Shown here: piece after piece, positions 1-6,700 of the stretch
How the letters are laid out: each line of letters opens with the position of its first letter
Position numbering within the stretch: the stretch's first letter is position 1
From: SAR116 cluster bacterium
Lineage (GTDB): Bacteria; Pseudomonadota; Alphaproteobacteria; Puniceispirillales; Puniceispirillaceae
Reading direction: 5' to 3'
NCBI GenBank assembly: GCA_004213025.1
Contig: SHBC01000046.1
Location: 1 to 8,227, forward strand
DNA length: 8,227 bases
Translations under genes and position numbers: made by a program
The notes under the pieces: generated by a model
What the model was told of the DNA's origin: nothing
The model's database searches: none
Seen by the model: only the letters and a program-made list of their open reading frames with translations

Positions 1-508
1 GAAGATGGTCGGTCGGGCGATGGCCTGTTGTCGCCGCCGCCATGTCGCTCATCACCCCGTGGGCACGCCCGCCAACAGCGCCGCGAACCTTGTCGATCAT
101 CACCGGATCGGTCATGTCACCGACAAAGATCTCGACCCCGTCAAGGATATCGGTTTCCAGAAGGTCGATCCCGACAAGCTTGGCGGTGCCGCCGCCAAGC
201 CGGATCCGGTCAGCCGTCACCTGTAGCCAACCGCCGGGCGCGCATCCCAGGTCGACAATCGCCATGCCAGGCTTCAGCATTTCGTAGCGGTCATCGATCT
301 GTTCCAGCTTCAGCGCCGCGCGCGACCGGAACCCGCGCGATTTCGCCTGCGCGACGAACGGGTCGTTCAACTGCCGCGTCAACCAGCGCTGCGAGGACGG
401 TTTGCGACCGCGCATCTTTTTCGGCTTGCGAGTCAGGCCCGTATCATTGCGATAGCTGCGCCCCGAGGGACCGCGTGTCGACGTTCGTCCGGCTGGCTTC
501 CTTGGCAT
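1..508 (-). CDS. rlmE: 23S rRNA (uridine-2'-O)-methyltransferase RlmE, 5' part
   Basis: RlmE (FtsJ/RrmJ) is a cytoplasmic SAM-dependent enzyme that methylates the 2'-OH of U2552 in the A-loop of 23S rRNA on the 50S subunit. The visible 169 residues contain RSRAALKL at residues 61-68, whose K67 matches the first catalytic lysine (K38 in E. coli). The SAM-binding motif DLGCAPGGW is at 86-94. VMSDMAAATTGH at 152-163 carries the catalytic aspartate D155 (D124 in E. coli). The remaining catalytic residues (K164 and E199 equivalents) lie beyond the left edge. An N-terminal basic extension of roughly 30 residues, rich in Arg, Lys and Ser, precedes the fold; such a tail could contact rRNA (inference). 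The ATG at 508 is chosen because an in-frame stop lies about 27 bases upstream and a weak GGAAG ribosome site sits 6 bases before it. The gene diverges from the MATE gene and has hairpins at its start. Confidence 0.93.
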   Translation of the reverse strand, partial: MPRKPAGRTSTRGPSGRSYRNDTGLTRKPKKMRGRKPSSQRWLTRQLNDPFVAQAKSRGFRSRAALKLEQIDDRYEMLKPGMAIVDLGCAPGGWLQVTADRIRLGGGTAKLVGIDLLETDILDGVEIFVGDMTDPVMIDKVRGAVGGRAHGVMSDMAAATTGHRPTDHL

Positions 509-538
509 ATCCCGCTTCCATGACGGGATGGCCCGTCA
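509..538 (-). promoter_or_regulatory. Overlapping alternative hairpins in the rlmE leader
   Basis: Read on the minus strand, TGACGGG (538-532) and CCCGTCA (527-521) form a perfect 7-bp stem with a 4-base CCAT loop. The right arm overlaps ATCCCG (529-524), which can instead pair perfectly with CGGGAT (514-509), the six bases directly before the rlmE ATG. The weak GGAAG ribosome site (519-515) then falls in the 9-base loop. The two helices exclude each other, so one leaves the start region open and the other encloses it. There is no T-tract after either stem on either strand, so this is not an intrinsic terminator. The 521-538 palindrome could equally be a protein-binding operator between the divergent genes. 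The pairing is seen in the sequence; the regulatory role is inference. Confidence 0.4.
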
Positions 539-639
539 AAATCCTTGCACCACAATAACCTACGCGATACCACAGTTGGACGCATTTTGACATGTCGGCA
601 TTCCGCCCGGCCTTCCAGGCTGTCTTATCGGCTGTCCTC

Positions 640-645
640 AGAGGA
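640..645 (+). promoter_or_regulatory. Ribosome binding site of the MATE gene
   Basis: AGAGGA lies 4 bases before the ATG at 650 and is a good Shine-Dalgarno match. It decides the start of the MATE transporter. The frame is open back to 545, but the extra 35 residues are hydrophilic, have no ribosome site, and would extend the protein ahead of the usual MATE N-terminus. Confidence 0.65.
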
Positions 646-649
646 TCCC

Positions 650-2047
650 ATGACCCACCCCGATCCCAGCCGTCACGCGCAGAGCTGGCGTGACCATCTG
701 CGCTGGAATGCGCGGCTTGCGGCGCCACTGGTCATCGGGCAGCTTGCGACCATTGGCATCTGGACCAGCGATACCATCGCGATGGGGCAGATCGACAGTG
801 TCAGCCTTGCCGCCGGCGCGTTGGCGTCACGCTATTACCAGCCGCTCTATTTCCTTGCCCTCGGCATTTCGCTTGCCGTCGGCCCGCTGGTGGCACAGGG
901 CATTGGTTCCGGTGATGAACGTCAGGTCCGCCGTGCCTTTCGCCAGGGCATGGCGGTCGCCTTCACGCTTGGCATGATTGCGGTGCCACTGTTGTTTGTC
1001 GGCGAAGAGGTGCTGGTCGCGCTGGGACAGGATCCGGACCTGGCGCGGATAGGCGAGCCGTTCCTGATCTGGTCGAGTTTCGGCATGCCGTTCATGTTCC
1101 TGTCCTTCGTTCTGCGGCAGTATATTATTTCGCACCAGCGACCGTTGCCGCAGGTGATCGCGGTGCTGTTGGCGCTTGCCGCCAATGTCGGTCTGAATGA
1201 GGCCTTCGTGTCCGGCATCGGCCCGTTCCCCGTGATGGGCCTTGCCGGCGTGGCGTTGGCAACCTCGATTGTCTATGTGCTGCTGTGCGCCGGGCTGATT
1301 GCCTATATCGCCATGGTGCCGCCCTTCCGGAATGGCAGCCCGTTCCGGCGGCTGTGGGTGATGGATTGGGGGCTGACCGTCAGGTTGCTTCGCATCGGTG
1401 TGCCGATTGGCCTGACCATCGTCGCCGAGGCTGGCATGTTCATCGCCGTGACCTTCCTCATCGGTCTGTTCAGCACCGCCGGCCTTGCCGCGGCGGCGAT
1501 CACCAACCAGCTTGCGGCGGTATTCTTCATGGTGCCGATCGCCATCGCGCAGGCCAGCACCATTCGCATCGGCAATTTCGCCGGTGCCGGGGATCGTTTG
1601 AATCTGTCGCGAAGCGCCGGTGCCAGCTTCTGGCTCGGCATCGCGGCGACCCTCGGCACAACGCTGATCCTGCTGCTCTGGCCGCGAACCCTTGTCGGCA
1701 TCTTCCTTGACAGCGGTGATGCCATGTTCGGCGAGGTGATGGCGCTGGCCCTGCCAATGATGCTGCTGACGGCACTGTTCCAGGTGCCGGACGGGCTACA
1801 GGCCATCGCCATGTCGGTTCTGCGCGGACTCAACGACACGCGCATGCCGGGGACCATCGCCATCGCCAGTTTCTGGATCACCGGTGTTGGCGCCGGCGCC
1901 GTGTTCGGCTTCACCTTCGGCATGGGCCCGACGGGCGTATGGGGCGGCTTGGCGCTGGGACTGACGGTGGCGGCGCTGCTTCTCAGCCTTCGTATGCAGC
2001 GGGCCATGCGACGGGTGCGTGACGGCGGACCGATCCTCGCCGCCTGA
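650..2047 (+). CDS. MATE family multidrug/toxin efflux transporter (NorM-like)
   Basis: This is an inner-membrane pump of the MATE family (MatE domains), which exports cationic drugs, dyes or metabolites in exchange for Na+ or H+. The 465 residues match the usual 440-480 and carry about 12 hydrophobic segments in two six-helix halves. Helix 1 holds the family-typical proline (P26) and acidic residue (D41, in TSDTIAMG), the latter aligning with the cation-binding aspartate of NorM. GQDPDLA after helix 4 is also typical of NorM-type proteins. The second half begins near residue 245 with WVMDWGLTVRLLRIGVPIG. The start at 650 follows from the AGAGGA site. The gene diverges from rlmE by 141 bases and ends 74 bases before glnE. 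The substrate cannot be inferred, and a link to glnE is not implied. An older label such as NorM or YeeO would be over-specific. Confidence 0.92.
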   Translation: MTHPDPSRHAQSWRDHLRWNARLAAPLVIGQLATIGIWTSDTIAMGQIDSVSLAAGALASRYYQPLYFLALGISLAVGPLVAQGIGSGDERQVRRAFRQGMAVAFTLGMIAVPLLFVGEEVLVALGQDPDLARIGEPFLIWSSFGMPFMFLSFVLRQYIISHQRPLPQVIAVLLALAANVGLNEAFVSGIGPFPVMGLAGVALATSIVYVLLCAGLIAYIAMVPPFRNGSPFRRLWVMDWGLTVRLLRIGVPIGLTIVAEAGMFIAVTFLIGLFSTAGLAAAAITNQLAAVFFMVPIAIAQASTIRIGNFAGAGDRLNLSRSAGASFWLGIAATLGTTLILLLWPRTLVGIFLDSGDAMFGEVMALALPMMLLTALFQVPDGLQAIAMSVLRGLNDTRMPGTIAIASFWITGVGAGAVFGFTFGMGPTGVWGGLALGLTVAALLLSLRMQRAMRRVRDGGPILAA

Positions 2048-2086
2048 GGGATGTCACTGGATGACAGCAGAACGGTCACCCACATT

Positions 2087-2114
2087 TTGCCAATCATATT
2101 GCTTTGGTTATTCT
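2087..2114 (+). promoter_or_regulatory. Candidate sigma-70 promoter of glnE, placed for leaderless transcription
   Basis: TTGCCA (2087-2092, 5 of 6 to the -35 consensus) is followed after 16 bases by TATTCT (2109-2114, 4 of 6 to the -10 consensus). Transcription normally starts 6 to 8 bases after the -10 box, which falls on or next to the glnE ATG at 2122. No Shine-Dalgarno sequence precedes that ATG, which fits a leaderless message. Both the promoter and the leaderless reading are predictions. Confidence 0.35.
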
Positions 2115-2121
2115 GGCGCTG

Positions 2122-5058
2122 ATGACTGAGACACCGCGCACATTGCCGCCCGTTGCCGGCCCCGCCTTGCCGCTCGCCAGCCATGCCGCCATCCTCCCCG
2201 AACTGACCGAATGGGCGCACCAGCACGCGCCTGACGGCCCACTGAAGCCGGCGCAGCTTGCCGCCATATTTGCGCATTCCCAGCATCTGCAGACATTGGC
2301 CCGCGCGCACCCCGACCTTCTCGCCGCCGTTCCTGGCGGTGGCGGCGCGGCGGAAATCAGCGCTGCCATCGAGGCCTGTGAGCGTGATGCCACAACCTTC
2401 GCCAATGAACAGCAGATGATGACCGCGCTGCGCCGCCTTCGCCAGCGAAGCGCGCTGTGTGTGGCGCTTGCCGACATGGCCGGATGCGATGATGTCGAGA
2501 CGCAGATGCGCTGGCTTAGTGACGCTGCCGACGCCGCGGTGCGCAGCGCCGTCACCTGGCTGTTCCGCGAGGCCGCGCGGCGCGGGCAGATCGTCGATGC
2601 CGATATGCTGGCTCAGAATGGGGGTGCGGGGTGCGGGTGGAGCGTGCTGGCGCTTGGCAAGCTTGGCGCCGGCGAGCTGAACTACTCTTCGGATATCGAC
2701 CTTGTTGTGCTTCACGACCCCATCGACAACCCGCTGGTCGATCGCGACACAAGCCAGCGTTTCTATGTCGAAATGGCGCGCACGCTTGTCAGGATGCTGT
2801 CAGCCGCCACACGCGACGGCATCGGCTGGCGGGTCGATCTGCGGCTTCGCCCCGATCCCGGTGCCACCGCCGTCAGTATCCAGCGCGAGGCGGCCATTGG
2901 CTATTACGAATCCATCGCGCGGACATGGGAACGCGCCGCCTTCATCCGCGCCCGTCCGATCGCCGGCGATCTTGAGATGGGGCAGAGTTTTCTGGCCGAC
3001 ATCCAGCCTTTCATCTGGCGGCGGACGCTGGATTACACGGTCATGGATGATATGAAGATGATGCTGCGCCGCCCGGCGGCTGGCCTGGGCTGGGAAGGCT
3101 ATAACCTGAAGACCGGCCCGAACGGCATCCGCAGCATCGAATTCCTGACGCATGTGTTGCAGCTTGTCGGCGGCGGCAGGTTCCCGTTGCTTCGCGCCAG
3201 CAGTACCTTACCGGCACTTCAGGCGCTGGCGGCGGAAGGTTGGATCACGCCGGATCAGTGCGAGCGGCTTGCTGTCCTCTATCTGGCGCTGCGCCGCGCC
3301 GAACATCGCCTGCAAATGCTTGGCGACGCGCAGACGCATGCCCTGCCGCGAACGATGGACGGCATTGGCGAGGTGGCGCGGTTCATGGGCCATGACGGGA
3401 CCGACGGTTTTCTTGCCGCGCTGAGGCACGTTCTTGACGAGGTTGCGGCCAACACATCGCACAGGCTGTTTGAGGAGATCGCCGACGGTTCCGGGGGCGA
3501 CACCCTGAAATCCTCCGAGGACAAATCAGACGACGCGCCGTTGTTTGACGATGAGGACAGGTTGGCAGACTGGCTGGACTCGCATGGCTTCCGGCGCCCG
3601 GCTGACATCGCCGCTGTCCTGTCAGGCTGGATGGCCGGCAGGATTGCCGCCACCCGTGGCGAGCGGGCCCGCACCCTGCTGTCGCGGATCATGCCGCCGA
3701 TGATCTCCCACCTGTCAGGCGCGCAGGACCCCGACACGGCCTTTGCCGCCTTCGCCGGTTTTGTTGAGGGCCTGCCGGCAAGCGTGCAGATATTCTCGCT
3801 GTTGGATCATAATCGCGACCTGACACGGCTTCTTGGTGATATTCTTGTTCTCTCGCCACGCCTTGGCGACAGGCTGCGGCGCCATCCGATGCTGTTCGAC
3901 CTGGTGCTGTTCGCCGCCTTCTTCGAACCGCTTCCCGCAGCCGACGAGCTTGAGTCCGAGCTTCGCGCCTTGATCGCCGACCAGCCAACCGAACTGGCAC
4001 TCGATACGGTGACGCGCGTCACCCGTGAACGGCAGTTTCGCGCCGAGGTACAGCATCTCAGCGGTGTTGCCGACCGGCGGGCACTCGGCGCCGCGCTTGC
4101 CGATATCGCCGAGGCCGCCATCCGCATCATCCGGGATCTGGCTATCACCGACATGCAGCGCCGTCATGGGACCATCGACGGCGACCTTGCGGTTCTTGCC
4201 ATGGGGCGGCTCGGACTTGGCGATCTGACAGCGACATCCGACCTCGACCTTGTCTTTGTCTGGGACGCGCCGGCGGGGGCAGCCTCAACCGGCATTGATG
4301 ATGGCCGCCGCAGTCTTGGTGCCAGCAGCTATTTCACCAGGCTGGCGCAAACCTTGGCAAACTGGCTAGGCGGGGCGACAGGCGAAGGCAAGCTGTTCGC
4401 GATTGATCTGCGGCTCCGCCCGGATGGCGAGAAATCCGGGCTTGCCCCGTCGCTGGCGCGGCTGACGGCCTATTACCGTGATGAAGCCTGGCTGTGGGAA
4501 AAGCTGGCGCTTGGCAAGGCAAGGCTGGTCACCCCGGCGGCGGCGTGCGGGGCTGTGGTGATCGACAGTCTGGCGGCGGCACGCACCACCCCGCTGCCAC
4601 TTGCGACCATCACCCCGCCGCTCCACGACATGCGGCGGCGGATTCGCGCCAGTTATGGTGAGGCCGACGAATGGCAGCTTCGAAAGCGCCCCGGCGGCAT
4701 CAGCGAGCTTGACCTTCTGGTCCAGGCATTGCGGCTGTTGAACGCCGATCTGTTCAGCAACAGGGCGTTGCCGGCGGACGGCATCCTCAACCGGCTTGTC
4801 GAGGCCGGCCGGATAACGCATGACGATGCCGAGGCGCTTGTCGCGGCGGAAAGCCTCTATGCCGATCTGCATCACGCGCTGCGGTTCGTGGTCGGCACCA
4901 GCGCGACGGATCCGGCGGCACTGTCGGCCTCCGCAAGGCAGTTCATATGCACCGCCTGCGACAGTCCCGATATCGAGTCGCTGCGGGGGCGCATTGCCGG
5001 CCACCAGACCCAGATAGAAGCGCTGTTCGACAGGCTTTTTCCGGCGCCATCAGACTGA
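2122..5058 (+). CDS. glnE: Bifunctional glutamine synthetase adenylyltransferase / adenylyl-removing enzyme GlnE
   Basis: GlnE sets glutamine synthetase activity. Its C-terminal half adds AMP to a GS tyrosine when nitrogen is plentiful, and its N-terminal half removes it by phosphorolysis; PII proteins and glutamine control the balance. The 978 residues are close to the usual 940-1000. Both nucleotidyltransferase-fold halves are present. The N-terminal one has LGKLGAGELNYSSDIDLV with metal-binding D191/D193, then DLRLRPDPG (239-247). The C-terminal one has MGRLGLGDLTATSDLDLV with D707/D709, then DLRLRPDG (762-769). The conserved GGIRxIEF segment appears as NGIRSIEF (334-341) and again as GGISELDLL (858-866), where the usual IEF is LDL. 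An acidic linker at about 470-490 joins the halves. The ATG at 2122 matches the usual N-terminus; a TTG at 2104 in frame is a less likely start. The gene stands 74 bases after the MATE gene and probably has its own promoter. Confidence 0.96.
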   Translation: MTETPRTLPPVAGPALPLASHAAILPELTEWAHQHAPDGPLKPAQLAAIFAHSQHLQTLARAHPDLLAAVPGGGGAAEISAAIEACERDATTFANEQQMMTALRRLRQRSALCVALADMAGCDDVETQMRWLSDAADAAVRSAVTWLFREAARRGQIVDADMLAQNGGAGCGWSVLALGKLGAGELNYSSDIDLVVLHDPIDNPLVDRDTSQRFYVEMARTLVRMLSAATRDGIGWRVDLRLRPDPGATAVSIQREAAIGYYESIARTWERAAFIRARPIAGDLEMGQSFLADIQPFIWRRTLDYTVMDDMKMMLRRPAAGLGWEGYNLKTGPNGIRSIEFLTHVLQLVGGGRFPLLRASSTLPALQALAAEGWITPDQCERLAVLYLALRRAEHRLQMLGDAQTHALPRTMDGIGEVARFMGHDGTDGFLAALRHVLDEVAANTSHRLFEEIADGSGGDTLKSSEDKSDDAPLFDDEDRLADWLDSHGFRRPADIAAVLSGWMAGRIAATRGERARTLLSRIMPPMISHLSGAQDPDTAFAAFAGFVEGLPASVQIFSLLDHNRDLTRLLGDILVLSPRLGDRLRRHPMLFDLVLFAAFFEPLPAADELESELRALIADQPTELALDTVTRVTRERQFRAEVQHLSGVADRRALGAALADIAEAAIRIIRDLAITDMQRRHGTIDGDLAVLAMGRLGLGDLTATSDLDLVFVWDAPAGAASTGIDDGRRSLGASSYFTRLAQTLANWLGGATGEGKLFAIDLRLRPDGEKSGLAPSLARLTAYYRDEAWLWEKLALGKARLVTPAAACGAVVIDSLAAARTTPLPLATITPPLHDMRRRIRASYGEADEWQLRKRPGGISELDLLVQALRLLNADLFSNRALPADGILNRLVEAGRITHDDAEALVAAESLYADLHHALRFVVGTSATDPAALSASARQFICTACDSPDIESLRGRIAGHQTQIEALFDRLFPAPSD

Positions 5059-5087
5059 TATTCCCTGAGATTCCGAAAATTCGACCC

Positions 5088-5129
5088 TCTGTCTTTAAAA
5101 CGACCCGATTTCGGGATTTTCTGGACAGA
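5088..5129. terminator. Nested 42-base imperfect inverted repeat after glnE, possible terminator
   Basis: Three nested helices share one centre. TCTGTC (5088-5093) pairs with GACAGA (5124-5129). AAAA (5097-5100) pairs with TTTT (5117-5120). CCCG (5104-5107) pairs with CGGG (5112-5115) around an ATTT loop. They are separated by a TTT/CTG internal loop and a CGA/A asymmetric loop. The inner part resembles a weak bidirectional intrinsic terminator with A- and T-tracts, 30 bases after the glnE stop. A second short T-tract (5139-5143) lies downstream. The inner stem has only four G-C pairs, so termination is uncertain; it may instead be a degraded palindromic element. Confidence 0.35.
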
Positions 5130-5162
5130 CGCAGCAAATTTTTGGTCGCAAAGAGAGCGAAT

Positions 5163-5176
5163 GCGGCCACGGCCGC
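5163..5176. repeat. GC-rich palindrome in the glnE-MFS gap
   Basis: GCGGCC and GGCCGC are perfect 6-bp arms separated by AC. No T-tract follows on either strand, so it is not an intrinsic terminator. The two-base spacing is better suited to a dimeric protein site than to an RNA hairpin. In GC-rich DNA such palindromes also arise by chance. The rest of the 208-base gap (5059-5266) shows the nested repeat at 5088-5129 and no gene that I can support. Confidence 0.3.
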
Positions 5177-5266
5177 TGGATGATATTCCATCACATTTTT
5201 GAAACCGGTGTCAGGCACGTTTGATGTATCCGGTCCGGCACCTGAACGGGGACCTGTTGATCCGCC

Positions 5267-6559
5267 ATGCTGAGATCCGCCTTGGCATCCTGGACGCTGT
5301 TTTTCGGCCTGTTGCTGATCATGTCGGGCAACGGGCTGCAGGTCGTTCTGCTCGGCACCGAGGCGACCGAGGCCGGGTTCTCCAAGATCACCACGGGCTT
5401 TGTGATGGCCGGCTATTTCCTTGGCATCTTCTGCGGCTCGCTTCTGGTGCCACGACTTCTTGACAATGTCGGGCATGTGCGTGTCTTCGGCGCCATGGCG
5501 GCGCTTGCCTCGGCCGCGGTGCTGGTCGTGGCGGCGCTTGCCAATCCGGTGGTCTGGGCGCTGATGCGCCTGCTCACCGGTTTCTGCTTTGCCGGCATGT
5601 ATATCGTCTGCGAAAGCTGGCTGAACGACCAGTCGACCAACGAGACGCGGGGCCAGATGCTGTCGCTCTACATGATCGTCTCGATGGGCGGCCTTGCCAC
5701 GGGCCAGCTGCTGATCGGCGTCGGCGGTGAAAACAGTATCGGCCTGTTCCTTCTTGCCTCGGTACTGGTGTCGATCGCCGTCGTGCCGGTGCTGCTGTCG
5801 GTCGGCACGGCGCCTGCCTTCGAGGAGCCGGAGCGGATGAGCCTGCGCCGCCTTGTGCAGGTCTCGCCATTGGCCGTTGTCGGGCTGGGCCTCAATGGGA
5901 CGGCTGTCGCGGTGCTGTTCGGCATGGGTGCCGTTTACGGGCTGTCAATCGGGATGGACAATGCCGAGGTTGGCTATTTCATGACGGCGCCGGTGATCGG
6001 GGCATTGCTGCTGCAATATCCGGTGGGACGGCTGTCAGACAGATTTGACCGCCGGATGGTGATCTTCGGCGTTGCCCTGATCGGCGGCGGCGCGGCGGCG
6101 ATGGCAGCCATGTTCGGGCGCGCCGACTTCGCGCTGTTGCTTGTCTGCATGCTTGTCTATGGCGGATCGCTGTTCCCGCTCTATTCGCTGTTCATCGCGC
6201 ATGCGAACGACTTTCTGACACCAAGCCAGATGGTGGCCGCCGCATCGGGCCTTGTCATGATCAGTGGTGCCGGCGCGGTCCTTGGATCGCCGCTGGCGGC
6301 GTTATCGCTGGAATATTTCGGCGTTGCCAGCTTCTTCATCCTGGTGACGGTCATCCAGCTGTTGACCGCCAGCTTCGCCCTGTTCCGGATGACGCGCCGC
6401 GCCGCCGTACCGAACCTGGCACAGGGTACGTTCGTCGCCATCCCCGAATCCTCCAGCGCCATCGCCGCCACCCTGAACCCGGAGGCGGAATGGATTCCCG
6501 GCAGCGACGAAGAGGCCGAGGAAGACGACCCGTTCCGCGACAATCCCTATATCGACTGA
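5267..6559 (+). CDS. MFS transporter, YcaD-like
   Basis: This 430-residue inner-membrane protein has about 12 hydrophobic segments and is a major facilitator superfamily transporter. The segment around residues 45-75, with GYFLGIFCGSLLVPRL followed by a VGHVRVF turn, is typical of the YcaD-like branch. So is CESWLNDQSTNETRG (about 118-132). GRLSDRFDRR near residue 260 is the loop motif opening the second half. The C-terminal 25 residues form a soluble acidic tail rich in Glu and Asp that ends DPFRDNPYID. An in-frame TGA at 5258 fixes the ATG at 5267 as the first possible start. The ribosome site is poor (GGGGA about 15 bases upstream). The substrate is unknown for this branch. The tail's coding pattern appears to continue past the stop. 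The gene is 208 bases from glnE and 131 from the nuclease, so co-transcription is unclear. Confidence 0.9.
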   Translation: MLRSALASWTLFFGLLLIMSGNGLQVVLLGTEATEAGFSKITTGFVMAGYFLGIFCGSLLVPRLLDNVGHVRVFGAMAALASAAVLVVAALANPVVWALMRLLTGFCFAGMYIVCESWLNDQSTNETRGQMLSLYMIVSMGGLATGQLLIGVGGENSIGLFLLASVLVSIAVVPVLLSVGTAPAFEEPERMSLRRLVQVSPLAVVGLGLNGTAVAVLFGMGAVYGLSIGMDNAEVGYFMTAPVIGALLLQYPVGRLSDRFDRRMVIFGVALIGGGAAAMAAMFGRADFALLLVCMLVYGGSLFPLYSLFIAHANDFLTPSQMVAAASGLVMISGAGAVLGSPLAALSLEYFGVASFFILVTVIQLLTASFALFRMTRRAAVPNLAQGTFVAIPESSSAIAATLNPEAEWIPGSDEEAEEDDPFRDNPYID

Positions 6560-6616
6560 CGTCCTTACACCGACTGACGCCGGCCCTTTATCAACCAACC
6601 CTTTAAGACAATCCCT
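6539..6616 (+). repeat. Degenerate tandem repeat across the MFS stop codon
   Basis: GACAATCCCT occurs at 6539-6548 and 6607-6616. CGACTGACG occurs at 6553-6561 and 6571-6579, and CCCTTTA at 6584-6590 and 6599-6605. The pieces look like diverged copies of a 15- to 21-base unit. The first copies encode the end of the MFS protein and the rest lie after its stop. The copy at 6571-6579 repeats the stop codon context 18 bases downstream in the same frame. Confidence 0.5.
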
Positions 6617-6630
6617 TGGCAGGACGCGCG

Positions 6631-6681
6631 ATGAAAGCGGTTCTGCTTTTATCTCTGGATGGCATGCGCTCATTACATTAG
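6631..6681 (+). CDS. Possible 16-residue leader peptide upstream of the nuclease
   Basis: A 16-codon ORF (MKAVLLLSLDGMRSLH) starts at an ATG preceded by AGGA with 6-base spacing, a better ribosome site than that of the nuclease behind it. It ends in TAG at 6679-6681, nine bases before the nuclease ATG and in the same frame. The last G of the stop is also the first base of a hairpin covering the nuclease start. It could be a translated leader that couples to the nuclease, the remnant of an older nuclease N-terminus cut by a stop, or chance. I recognise no attenuation signature such as a run of one amino acid's codons. Confidence 0.3.
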   Translation: MKAVLLLSLDGMRSLH

Positions 6682-6700
6682 TTTTTTCTTATGAAAAAAC
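6681..6700 (+). promoter_or_regulatory. Hairpin enclosing the nuclease start codon
   Basis: GTTTTTTC (6681-6688) and GAAAAAAC (6693-6700) form a perfect 8-bp stem with a TTAT loop. The A and T of the ATG at 6691 lie in the loop and its G is paired. Six of the eight pairs are A-U, so the RNA helix would be weak. There is no Shine-Dalgarno sequence before this ATG. A ribosome ending on the leader ORF would stand on the left arm and keep the start open. The structure is seen; the control role is inference. Confidence 0.35.

Noticed and set aside
587..592. A perfect TTGACA -35 box upstream of the MATE gene.
   Set aside because: Nothing resembling a -10 box lies 15 to 19 bases downstream (610-615 reads GCCTTC), so I do not call a promoter.
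545..649. 35-residue N-terminal extension of the MATE protein from an ATG at 545.
   Set aside because: It has no ribosome site and hydrophilic content, while AGAGGA stands directly before the ATG at 650.
1303..2715. A 470-codon open frame on the minus strand across the MATE and glnE genes.
   Set aside because: It is antisense to two clearly recognised proteins, spans their intergenic gap, and shows no domain; long shadow frames are expected in GC-rich DNA.
4366..5004. A 212-codon minus-strand frame inside glnE.
   Set aside because: It lies fully opposite the conserved GlnE C-terminal domain and resembles no known protein.
6640..6690. T-tract at 6682-6687 as an intrinsic terminator for the MFS gene.
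   Set aside because: No stable GC-rich stem stands directly before the T-tract; only very short pairings are possible.
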